Source: an uncultured Oscillospiraceae bacterium
GTDB lineage: Bacteria > Bacillota > Clostridia > Oscillospirales > Ruminococcaceae
Length of the DNA stretch: 12,055 nt
Reading direction: 5' to 3'
Assembly (NCBI GenBank): GCA_900552845.1
Contig: USBC01000040.1
Span: 1-12,055 of the forward strand
Part shown: in pieces, positions 6,684 through 12,055 of the stretch
Layout of the letters: the number at the start of each line of letters is the position of its first letter
Numbering within the stretch: the first letter of the stretch is position 1
The notes under the pieces: generated by a model
Told to the model about the DNA's origin: nothing
The model's database searches: none
The model's input: only the letters and a program-made list of their open reading frames with translations
Position numbers and translations under genes: made by a program

Positions 6684-7223
6684 ATGGACCTTATGCGTTT
6701 TGGCTCTTTTTTGGCGGAGCTGCGCCATGAAAAAGGCTTGACCCAGCAGGCGCTGGGCGATCGCCTCGGCGTGACCAATAAAACCATTTCCCGTTGGGAG
6801 ACCGGCTGCTACCTGCCAGATGTGGAGATGCTGTCGCTGCTCTCCCGGGAATTCGGCGTCAGCATCAACGAGCTGGTTGCCGGCGAACGGCTTGTCGCCG
6901 AGGACTTCAAAAAAGCCGCCGATGAAAACCTCGTCACTGCGCTGGACCACAGCACCTTTACCTTAAAGGAAAAGCAGGCGTTCTTTAAGAAAAAGTGGCG
7001 GCGGGAGCATCTTTCCACCTTTATTTTCTGTGCGGTCGCACAGCTCGTCCTGATGATCGTATTAAGGATACGGCATGTCGAACCGGAGCTTTGCGGCACG
7101 GTGGGCGGTATGCTTGCCATTCTGTATTATGCGGTTCTCAATAACCGCATGATGGCGTATGTCGAACGGCAGCTTTATCCCCTGCCGCACGAAGCACCGT
7201 CACGCAGAAGCGGCGCCCCGTAA
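6684..7223 (+). CDS. XRE-family helix-turn-helix regulator with C-terminal membrane helices
   Basis: A 179-residue predicted DNA-binding protein. Residues about 5-65 form a Cro/CI-type domain: LTQQALGDRLGV, then NKTISRWETG, then LPDVEMLSLLSREFGVSINELVAGE, the usual pattern with the recognition helix near 30-40. After a charged linker (70-108, ending FKKKWRRE) come hydrophobic stretches at about 111-128 and 137-152, so the protein is probably membrane-tethered, DNA-binding end inside. This layout is common in Clostridia, where such regulators often control nearby transport or envelope genes. Targets are unknown here. AAAGGAGGG lies six bases before the chosen ATG. It has its own promoter and terminator, which overlaps the stop codon. 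Confidence 0.88.
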   Translation: MDLMRFGSFLAELRHEKGLTQQALGDRLGVTNKTISRWETGCYLPDVEMLSLLSREFGVSINELVAGERLVAEDFKKAADENLVTALDHSTFTLKEKQAFFKKKWRREHLSTFIFCAVAQLVLMIVLRIRHVEPELCGTVGGMLAILYYAVLNNRMMAYVERQLYPLPHEAPSRRSGAP

Positions 7224-7244
7224 CGGGACGCCGCTTGTCTTTTT
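7208..7244 (+). terminator. Intrinsic terminator overlapping the end of the regulator gene
   Basis: AAGCGGCG (7208-7215) pairs with CGCCGCTT (7229-7236). After one C-A mismatch, CCC pairs with GGG around a GTAAC loop that contains the gene's stop codon. GTC and a T5 tract follow. On the opposite strand there is no T tract, so it is mainly a plus-strand terminator, placed in the short gap between convergent genes. Confidence 0.8.
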
Positions 7245-7251
7245 GGTTTGC

Positions 7252-7458
7252 TTAAAATCCGCGGTTGGGGTCCTCCGGCATTACAAGCGCCGCAATGATA
7301 TACCCCAGCACACCGCTGCCGCCTGCCAGGCAGAAAATAATCCACGCCAGCCGAACAATGGTAGGGTCAATGTTAAAATACTCCGCTATGCCGCCGCACA
7401 CGCCGCAAAGCTTTTTATCACTGTCGGATTTATGCAGCCGTTTCCCGTTGTACGCCAT
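7252..7458 (-). CDS. PspC-domain small membrane protein
   Basis: A 68-residue protein consisting almost entirely of a PspC domain (residues about 5-63): KKLCGVCGGIAEYF, then a transmembrane segment around 36-58 ending ALVMPEDP. This family is named for phage shock protein C of enterobacteria, an envelope-stress membrane component. Stand-alone short versions are common in Firmicutes, where their role is largely undefined. AAAGGAGGAG six bases upstream fixes the start. It begins 20 bases after the trpS stop and has no promoter of its own that I can see, so it is probably co-transcribed with trpS. Confidence 0.9.
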   Translation of the reverse strand: MAYNGKRLHKSDSDKKLCGVCGGIAEYFNIDPTIVRLAWIIFCLAGGSGVLGYIIAALVMPEDPNRGF

Positions 7459-7478
7459 GGTTTCTCCTCCTTTCGGGT

Positions 7479-8474
7479 TCAGTCCCCGATATAAATATGC
7501 ATGGCTTCCTTGACTTCCTTTACCGTCTCGTTGCCAATCTTATTTGCCTTTTCGCTGCCGGTCAGGATAATATCCCGTACCTCCTCGCGGTGGGCTTCGT
7601 AGTAGGCGCGTCTCTCGCGGAACGGATCCAGCAGGTCATTGAGAGCGGCAGCCAGCGCCTTTTTGCACGCTACGCAACCGATCGCGCCCTTTTTGCAGCT
7701 TTCGCAGATATTTTCGTGCTCGCCGCCGTTAAAGACCTTGTGGTACTTGCTCACCACGCAGATCTCGGGGTGACCCGGATCGTCCTTTTTGATGCGGGTC
7801 GCGTCGGTCACGGCGCTCATCACCTTTTTGCGCACCTCATCAGCAGAGTCGCTTAAATAGATGGCGTTGCCCAGGCTCTTGCCCATCTTGGCATTACCGT
7901 CCAGCCCCATCAGACGGGGGCAGTCGGAAAGCAGCATATCCGGCTCCACCAGTGTTTCGCCGTACAGCTCGTTAAACCGCCGCACGATCTTGCGGGTCAT
8001 CTCCATATGCGGCTTCTGGTCCTCGCCTACCGGCACCAAATTTGCCTTGCAGAAGGTGATATCCGCCGATTGGCTGACCGGATAGCCCAAAAAGCCGTAG
8101 GTCATATCGCTGTAGCCGTAGTTCGCCGCCTCGGTTTTGATGGTGGGATTGTGCCGCAGGGCATTTACCGTTACCAGCATGGAATAAAAGACCGTCAGCT
8201 CCCCGATGGAAGGTATTCTGCTCTGCTGCACCAGCGTTACCTTGTTGGGGTCCAGCCCGACGGACAGGTTATCCATCGCCACCTCGTAGATGCTGTGCTC
8301 CAGCAGGGACGGGTTTTCAAAATGGGTGGTCAGCGCCTGAATATCCGCCAGCAAAATAAAGCTTTCGTATTCGTCCTGCAGCTTGACACGGTTCTGCAGG
8401 CTGCCGACATAGTGCCCCAAATGCAGTTTGCCGGTGGTGCGGTCGCCGGTCAGGATCCTTTTCTTTTCGGACAT
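7479..8474 (-). CDS. trpS: Tryptophanyl-tRNA synthetase, [4Fe-4S]-motif type
   Basis: This cytoplasmic class I aminoacyl-tRNA synthetase charges tRNA(Trp). It has 331 residues, normal for the family. The HIGH motif appears as HLGH (18-21) after TGDRTTGK, and the KMSKS loop as KMGKS (196-200). Cysteines at 239, 260, 267 and 270 give C-x20-C-x6-C-x2-C, close to the C-x22-C-x6-C-x2-C of Thermotoga maritima TrpRS, whose cluster binds a [4Fe-4S] group near the anticodon-binding region. An extra Cys257 is present. The start has GAGGGGA about 10 bases upstream. The promoter sits so close that the leader is only about 34 bases, leaving no room for a T-box, the usual control of such genes in Firmicutes. 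The PspC gene follows in the same direction. Confidence 0.97.
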   Translation of the reverse strand: MSEKKRILTGDRTTGKLHLGHYVGSLQNRVKLQDEYESFILLADIQALTTHFENPSLLEHSIYEVAMDNLSVGLDPNKVTLVQQSRIPSIGELTVFYSMLVTVNALRHNPTIKTEAANYGYSDMTYGFLGYPVSQSADITFCKANLVPVGEDQKPHMEMTRKIVRRFNELYGETLVEPDMLLSDCPRLMGLDGNAKMGKSLGNAIYLSDSADEVRKKVMSAVTDATRIKKDDPGHPEICVVSKYHKVFNGGEHENICESCKKGAIGCVACKKALAAALNDLLDPFRERRAYYEAHREEVRDIILTGSEKANKIGNETVKEVKEAMHIYIGD

Positions 8475-8514
8475 GGTATCTCGTCCCCTCTCAGTTCAAA
8501 TGCTTCTGCCCTTT

Positions 8515-8543
8515 ATCATAGCAGGGTACGGCGCTTTTTGCAA
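8515..8543 (-). promoter_or_regulatory. Sigma-A promoter of trpS
   Basis: On the minus strand, -35 TTGCAA (8543-8538) and -10 TATGAT (8520-8515) have exactly 17 bases between them. Predicted start is about 34 bases before the trpS ATG. This shows the Clostridia-type sequence continues at least to 8543. Confidence 0.85.
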
Positions 8544-8611
8544 TGACTTTCTGCGGCACGCCCCTTTCACACTACCCCTGCCGGGAATATCTCCTTGGGA
8601 AGTTCTGCTTA

Positions 8612-10585
8612 TTATCCGGTTCGCGCCGTAGGCCTCACCGCTCCTCTCCGCCGCCATGGGCAAAGGGTACCGGTACGCGCCGCAGGCGCGGCGGCGGCGC
8701 CGCCGGCGCGGGCTTCCATGTTCACGACGCGGCCGCGGCGGCCGTTGAGGTCGCCCATGACGTCGCCAAGATACTCTTCAGGAGTAACGACTTCCACGTC
8801 CATGATGGGCTCGAGCAGAACGGGATCAGCCTTCTGCATGGCGTCCTTGATGGCCATGGAGCCGGTCACGTAGAAAGCCTGCTCGGAAGAGTCGACTTCG
8901 TGGTAGGAACCGAAGACCAGGTTGACCTTGATGTCAACGCAGGGGAATCCGGCCACAACGCCGCTCTTCATGGCATCCTGAATACCTTTATCGATGGAAG
9001 GAATATATTCTTTGGGAATCACGCCGCCCGTGATGGAGTTGATGAACTCGTAGCCCTTACCGGACTCGTTTGGCTCAACGTTGATATGCTTCATATCAGA
9101 CTTGGCCGGCTTGGAAATGGTCTCACGGTAGGCAACCTGGGGCTTGCCCACGTTGCAGTTGACGTTGAATTCGCGGGTAAGGCGGTCAACGATGATTTCA
9201 AGGTGCAGCTCGCCCATGCCGGCGATCAGGGTCTGACCGGTTTCCTCGTCACCCTTGACGCGGAACGAGGGGTCTTCCTTCGCCAGTTTGTTAAGGGCGG
9301 CGGACAGGGCGTCACGGTCGCTCTTGGTCTTGGGTTCGATGGCGACCTCGATAACCGGATCCGGAATATGGAGGTTCTCGAGGATGACCTCACGGCTTTC
9401 GTCGCAAAGGGTATCGCCGGTGGAGGCGTTCTTCAGGCCGACTAGGGCAACGATGTCGCCGGCGCCGGCCCACTTGATATCTTCACGCTTGTTGGCGTGC
9501 ATCTTGAGAATACGGCCGATACGCTCACGCTTGCCATTGTTGGCGTTCATGACGGTCATGCCGGATTCAAGATAGCCGGAGTAAATGCGGAAGAAGGAAA
9601 GATGTCCGATGAAGGGATCGGAGAACAGCTTGAAAACCATGCCGCAGAGAGGCTCGTTGTCATCGCAGTGGACTTCAACTTCCTGATCTTCATGACCGGG
9701 CTTGTGGCCGATGGTGGGCGGAATGTCGACCGGGGAGGGAAGGTAATCGACGATAGCGTCCAGGAGGGGCTGCACGCCCTTGTTGCGGAAAGCGGAGCCG
9801 CAGAGAACGGGAACGATGCTGCGGTTGATGGTGGCCTTGCGGATGCAGGAAACGATTTCTTCCTCGGGCAGTTCCTCGCCGTTGAGGTACTTTTCGAGAA
9901 GAGCTTCGTCCTCTTCCGCGACTTCCTCAAGGAGGGTATGACGGCGGTTATCGTATTCTTCCTTAAGGTTAGCCGGCACAGGCTCGACGGTGAACTTGGA
10001 GCCCTTGCTCTCCTTATCGAAGATGATGGCGTTGCCGCGGATAAGGACAACAACGCCTACAAACTTCTCTTCGCAGCCAATCGGGATCTGAAGCGGCACA
10101 GGCGTAGCACCGAGACGGTCATGGATCATGTCGACGCAGCGGAAGAAGTTGGCGCCGATACGGTCCATCTTGTTCACGAAGGCGATCTTGGGCACGCCGA
10201 ACGATTCCGACTGCCGCCACACCGTTTCCGACTGCGGCTCCACGCCGCCTACGGCGCAGAACGTGGCGATAGCGCCGTCCAGCACGCGCAGCGAACGCTC
10301 CACCTCGACCGTGAAGTCGACGTGTCCCGGGGTGTCGATCAGGTTGATCTGGTACTGGTTGCCCATGTAGTTCCAGAAAGCGGTCGTTGCAGCCGAGGTG
10401 ATCGTGATGCCGCGCTCCTGCTCCTGAACCATCCAGTCCATGACGGCAGCGCCTTCGTGCGTTTCACCGATCTTGTGGGTTTTGCCCGTGTAGAAAAGGA
10501 TTCGCTCCGACGTGGTGGTTTTACCGGCATCGATGTGAGCCATGATACCGATATTGCGAGTATATTTTAAATCTCTGGTTGCCAT
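8612..10585 (-). CDS. fusA: Elongation factor G, internally deleted and C-terminally replaced (probable chimera)
   Basis: EF-G is the GTPase that drives tRNA-mRNA translocation. Intact parts are G1 AHIDAGKT (16-23), G2 around Thr61, G3 DTPGH (84-88), G4 NKMD (138-141), domain II, and domain III ending QVAYRET. The frame reads 657 residues against about 690-705 normally. Between His500 and Ile501 the conserved block containing QSGGRGQYGH at the start of domain IV is missing, in frame. After MEARAG (623-628) the domain V segment (normally VPLSEMFGYAT and beyond) is replaced by 29 unrelated residues. The normal GVVDL motif reads GVVVL (Val180). Residues 1 to about 125 resemble Bacteroidota EF-G (FCAVGGVEPQSETVWRQ); most of the rest resembles Desulfovibrionaceae EF-G (HANKREDIKWAGAGDIVA), from memory. 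The start at 10585 has AAGGAG nine bases upstream and lies 16 bases after rpsG. As written it should not function. Confidence 0.9.
   Translation of the reverse strand: MATRDLKYTRNIGIMAHIDAGKTTTSERILFYTGKTHKIGETHEGAAVMDWMVQEQERGITITSAATTAFWNYMGNQYQINLIDTPGHVDFTVEVERSLRVLDGAIATFCAVGGVEPQSETVWRQSESFGVPKIAFVNKMDRIGANFFRCVDMIHDRLGATPVPLQIPIGCEEKFVGVVVLIRGNAIIFDKESKGSKFTVEPVPANLKEEYDNRRHTLLEEVAEEDEALLEKYLNGEELPEEEIVSCIRKATINRSIVPVLCGSAFRNKGVQPLLDAIVDYLPSPVDIPPTIGHKPGHEDQEVEVHCDDNEPLCGMVFKLFSDPFIGHLSFFRIYSGYLESGMTVMNANNGKRERIGRILKMHANKREDIKWAGAGDIVALVGLKNASTGDTLCDESREVILENLHIPDPVIEVAIEPKTKSDRDALSAALNKLAKEDPSFRVKGDEETGQTLIAGMGELHLEIIVDRLTREFNVNCNVGKPQVAYRETISKPAKSDMKHINVEPNESGKGYEFINSITGGVIPKEYIPSIDKGIQDAMKSGVVAGFPCVDIKVNLVFGSYHEVDSSEQAFYVTGSMAIKDAMQKADPVLLEPIMDVEVVTPEEYLGDVMGDLNGRRGRVVNMEARAGGAAAAPAARTGTLCPWRRRGAVRPTARTG
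8615..8705. other. Probable junction of unrelated sequences (GC-rich, palindromic)
   Basis: EF-G similarity on the minus strand stops at the codons for MEARAG (8719-8702). The rest of the frame to 8612 is low-complexity (GAAAAPAA) and arginine-rich, unlike any EF-G C-terminus; no other frame restores it. The stretch contains dense palindromes: GGCGGCGCCGCC at 8693-8704 and GTACCGGTAC at 8667-8676. On the other side lies the trpS promoter of Clostridia type. It is most likely an assembly join or a real rearrangement point. Confidence 0.65.
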
Positions 10586-10601
10586 CTGTTCGGTCTCCTT
10601 A

Positions 10602-11078
10602 TTAGAATCTAAAGTGTGCGAATGCCTTGTTGGCCTCGGCCATGCGGTGCATCTCCTCCTTACGCTTGAAGGCTGCGCCCTGCTGGTTGTAGGCATCCAG
10701 TATCTCTGCTGAAAGCTTGTCTGCCATCGTCTTGCCGGCGCGCTTGCGGGAATAGAGGACAAGGTTTTTCATGGAAATAGAAATCTTGCGCTCCGGACGA
10801 ACCTCCATAGGAACCTGGAACGTCGCACCTCCGATACGCTTCGATTTCACTTCGACTTGGGGTGTGATGTTCTCCAGAGCCTGTTTCCAGACTTCCAGCG
10901 GAGATTTATCAGCATCCTTCATCTTCTTGCCGACGATTTCGAGCGAGTCGTAGAAAATCGTGTAGGCAATACTCTTCTTACCATCCAGCATAAGGTTGTT
11001 CACGAAACGGGTCACAGCCACGTCTCCGAACTTCGGATCCGGAAGTAGAATTCGCTTTTTTGGCTTAGCTTTTCTCAT
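10602..11078 (-). CDS. rpsG: 30S ribosomal protein S7 (Bacteroidota type)
   Basis: S7 nucleates assembly of the 30S head by binding 16S rRNA and contacts E-site tRNA. It has 158 complete residues, starting MRKAKPKKR and ending HRMAEANKAFAHFRF. Conserved blocks are VNNLMLDGKKSIAYTIFY, PQVEVKSKRIGGATFQVP and KTMADKLSAEI. The 158-residue length and FRF ending fit Bacteroidota; many other bacteria have about 156 residues and a different tail. The region before the ATG (TTTTTAAATAGCA) has no Shine-Dalgarno sequence, as is usual in Bacteroidota and unlike every gene in the left part of the window. It lies between rpsL (42-base gap) and fusA (16-base gap) in the classic str operon order. Confidence 0.97.
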   Translation of the reverse strand: MRKAKPKKRILLPDPKFGDVAVTRFVNNLMLDGKKSIAYTIFYDSLEIVGKKMKDADKSPLEVWKQALENITPQVEVKSKRIGGATFQVPMEVRPERKISISMKNLVLYSRKRAGKTMADKLSAEILDAYNQQGAAFKRKEEMHRMAEANKAFAHFRF

Positions 11079-11120
11079 TGCTATTTAAAAATGATCTGTT
11101 AAAAACTCTCTTGTTGTTGA

Positions 11121-11501
11121 CTACTTGCCTGCCTTGGGACGTTTGGCTCCGTACTTCGAACGACGCTGACGACGTCCGTCCACGCCTGCCGAGTCGAGCG
11201 CACCGCGCACCAGGTGATAACGTACACCGGGGAGGTCCTTCACACGACCGCCGCGGACGAGCACGATGGAGTGCTCCTGCAAGTTGTGGCCTTCTCCGGG
11301 GATATAGGCGTTGACCTCCTTGCCGTTGGTCAATCTTACACGCGCTACCTTACGCATTGCCGAGTTCGGCTTCTTCGGGGTCGTCGTGTACACACGCGTA
11401 CATACGCCTCGGCGCTGGGGACACGCAGCCAGTGCGGGAGACTTCGACTTGTCCTCCATCTTCACACGGCCGTTTCTCACTAACTGCTGAATAGTTGGCA
11501 T
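11121..11501 (-). CDS. rpsL: 30S ribosomal protein S12 (Bacteroidota type)
   Basis: S12 sits at the decoding centre and is essential for translational accuracy. It has 126 complete residues. The conserved TTTPKKPNSAMRKVARVRL and GGRVKDLPGVRYH motifs are present. Both lysines classically changed in streptomycin resistance are wild type: Lys43 and Lys88 (42 and 87 without the initiator Met). The Asp after the second lysine (89) is the residue RimO methylthiolates in many bacteria. The N-terminus MPTIQQLVR and C-terminus RRSKYGAKRPKAGK match Bacteroidota forms. It is first in the operon, with its own promoter about 60 bases upstream of the start. Only a weak AAAGGA lies 13 bases before the ATG. 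Confidence 0.97.
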   Translation of the reverse strand: MPTIQQLVRNGRVKMEDKSKSPALAACPQRRGVCTRVYTTTPKKPNSAMRKVARVRLTNGKEVNAYIPGEGHNLQEHSIVLVRGGRVKDLPGVRYHLVRGALDSAGVDGRRQRRSKYGAKRPKAGK

Positions 11502-11558
11502 TTCTTAAACTGTCCTTTAATTGTTAAAAAATCTATCTCCATTGTCCAAAATGGACTG

Positions 11559-11588
11559 CAAAGGTACGCAATTTTTCGGAAATACAAT
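11559..11588 (-). promoter_or_regulatory. Bacteroidota-type promoter of the str operon
   Basis: On the minus strand the -7 box reads TACCTTTG (11566-11559), an exact match to the Bacteroidota consensus TAnnTTTG, followed by CA. A -33-like ATTG (11588-11585) lies 18 bases upstream of it; the consensus is TTTG at about 19-21 bases. Transcription would start about 50 bases before rpsL. There is no TATAAT-type alternative there. Confidence 0.8.
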
Positions 11589-11960
11589 ATATATGCACAT
11601 CTTTTTTCGCCTTTTTACAGCATTTTAGCCGACTTGCAATTCTTTTTATTTATAAAATCATCAAAATAATAAGTATTAGTTATGCAAAATTCAACAATCG
11701 GTTTGTCATCAGCACGATAGCGGCTTCGAATACGACAGGGGAATGAGGTACGGGCTCGACCCCGGAAGGCGAACCGGGCCGAAACCTGCGGGCTTCGACC
11801 CCCATACCGCAGGCTGCAAGACACCGGGCGGGAAAGCCGTGGCGACGCTCCGGGAAAACGACACAGAACTCGACATACACAGCCACAACCACAGCCACGG
11901 CAAAGCCTATTCGATATGCGTCGTACCGCGCTACGACTGGCCGGCAGCACCGCCGAAACA
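11589..11960. other. Stretch without a supportable gene, GC-rich and hairpin-rich
   Basis: Positions 11589-11700 are AT-rich with nothing recognisable. From about 11710 the sequence is GC-rich and, on the plus strand, all three frames stay open for a long way, so openness is not evidence of coding. The longest, from ATG 11743 to the window edge, gives no recognisable protein and would run through a terminator. Inverted repeats include CCTGCGG (11785-11791) with CCGCAGG (11807-11813) and CCCGG (11761-11765) with CCGGG (11774-11778). GGGCTCGACCCC (11752-11763) recurs nearly exactly at 11790-11802. It could be a structured RNA, a gene remnant or ordinary intergenic DNA. Confidence 0.4.
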
Positions 11961-11963
11961 GCG

Positions 11964-11999
11964 ACGGGACACGGCCAAAACGGCTGCGTCCCGTTTTTT
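11964..11999 (+). terminator. Intrinsic terminator on the plus strand
   Basis: ACGGGAC (11964-11970) pairs perfectly with GTCCCGT (11988-11994). GCC and GGC can pair inside the loop around AAAA, and a T6 tract follows (11994-11999). It implies a plus-strand transcript ending here, from a gene or RNA not identifiable in the preceding 250 bases. Confidence 0.65.
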
Positions 12000-12045
12000 A
12001 TGCCGCGACGCCGCCAAAAAAGACGACAAAACAAGAAACTTTTGC

Positions 12046-12053
12046 TATTTTTG
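12046..12053 (+). promoter_or_regulatory. Candidate Bacteroidota -7 promoter box reading off the right edge
   Basis: TATTTTTG followed by CA matches the consensus TAnnTTTG. No clear TTTG -33 box is seen about 20 bases upstream, so this is tentative. It would drive a plus-strand gene beyond the window, divergent from the str operon. Confidence 0.45.
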
Positions 12054-12055
12054 CA

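Noticed and set aside
8475..8611. T-box riboswitch upstream of trpS
   Set aside because: The sigma-A promoter lies only about 40 bases before the start codon and no specifier loop or TGG-bearing T-box sequence is visible.
8543..10570. Long plus-strand open frames opposite fusA
   Set aside because: Antisense shadows of EF-G; no recognisable protein and no ribosome binding sites.
10586..10762. 59-residue N-terminal extension of the fusA frame
   Set aside because: It overlaps rpsG out of frame and EF-G proteins begin at MATRDLKYTRN, which has AAGGAG upstream.
11790..11802. tRNA T-arm-like sequence GGGCTTCGACCCC
   Set aside because: No acceptor stem, D-arm or anticodon arm at the proper distances on either strand.
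11615..12034. 139-residue minus-strand open frame near the right edge
   Set aside because: Arg/Cys-rich, no homology recognised, would cross the terminator and overlap other open frames; the region is open in several frames because it is GC-rich.
1..12055. CRISPR array, insertion sequence, phage or toxin-antitoxin system
   Set aside because: No regularly spaced repeats, transposase, integrase or toxin-like pair seen on either strand.

Overview
The window reads as two unlike pieces of gut-type bacterial DNA on one contig. Positions 1 to about 8,600 look like a Gram-positive Clostridia genome, probably Oscillospiraceae-like: strong purine-rich ribosome binding sites (AGGAGG type), sigma-A promoters with near-consensus boxes and 17-base spacers, and a lipoprotein-anchored sugar transporter. 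Positions about 8,700 to 12,055 carry the start of a str operon (rpsL-rpsG-fusA, all on the minus strand). The S12 and S7 proteins look Bacteroidota-type, rpsG has no Shine-Dalgarno sequence, and the promoter upstream of rpsL has the Bacteroidota -7 box TAnnTTTG.

Layout, left part: a CUT1-type carbohydrate ABC transporter on the minus strand runs solute-binding lipoprotein, permease 1, permease 2 (cut by the left edge). It has a strong promoter with a LacI-family-like palindrome just after the predicted transcription start, and a strong hairpin between the binding-protein and permease genes. Divergent from it is copA, a Cu(+) P1B-type ATPase with heavy-metal-binding domains at both ends. Two translationally coupled small membrane proteins and a helix-turn-helix regulator with predicted membrane helices follow on the plus strand. 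A convergent minus-strand pair, trpS (with the cysteine pattern of [4Fe-4S] tryptophanyl-tRNA synthetases) and a PspC-domain protein, closes this part.

Layout, right part: fusA has a complete-looking GTPase domain but lacks about 14 conserved residues at the start of domain IV, and its C-terminus is replaced by about 29 unrelated residues. Its first ~110-130 residues resemble Bacteroidota EF-G and most of the rest resembles Desulfovibrionaceae EF-G (from memory of these families). The simplest reading is a chimeric assembly: a Bacteroidota str operon joined inside fusA to EF-G sequence from another bacterium, then joined near 8,615-8,705 to a Clostridia contig just upstream of the trpS promoter. 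A truly mosaic, decayed fusA is possible but less likely. Beyond rpsL lies a GC-rich, hairpin-rich stretch with no supportable gene, a plus-strand terminator and a possible Bacteroidota promoter reading off the right edge.

I see no phage, insertion sequence, CRISPR array, tRNA or rRNA, and no convincing novel multi-gene system. The most noteworthy points are the probable chimera and damaged fusA, the regulatory structure of the sugar transporter, the repeat and palindrome arrangement upstream of copA, and the dual-metal-domain CopA.
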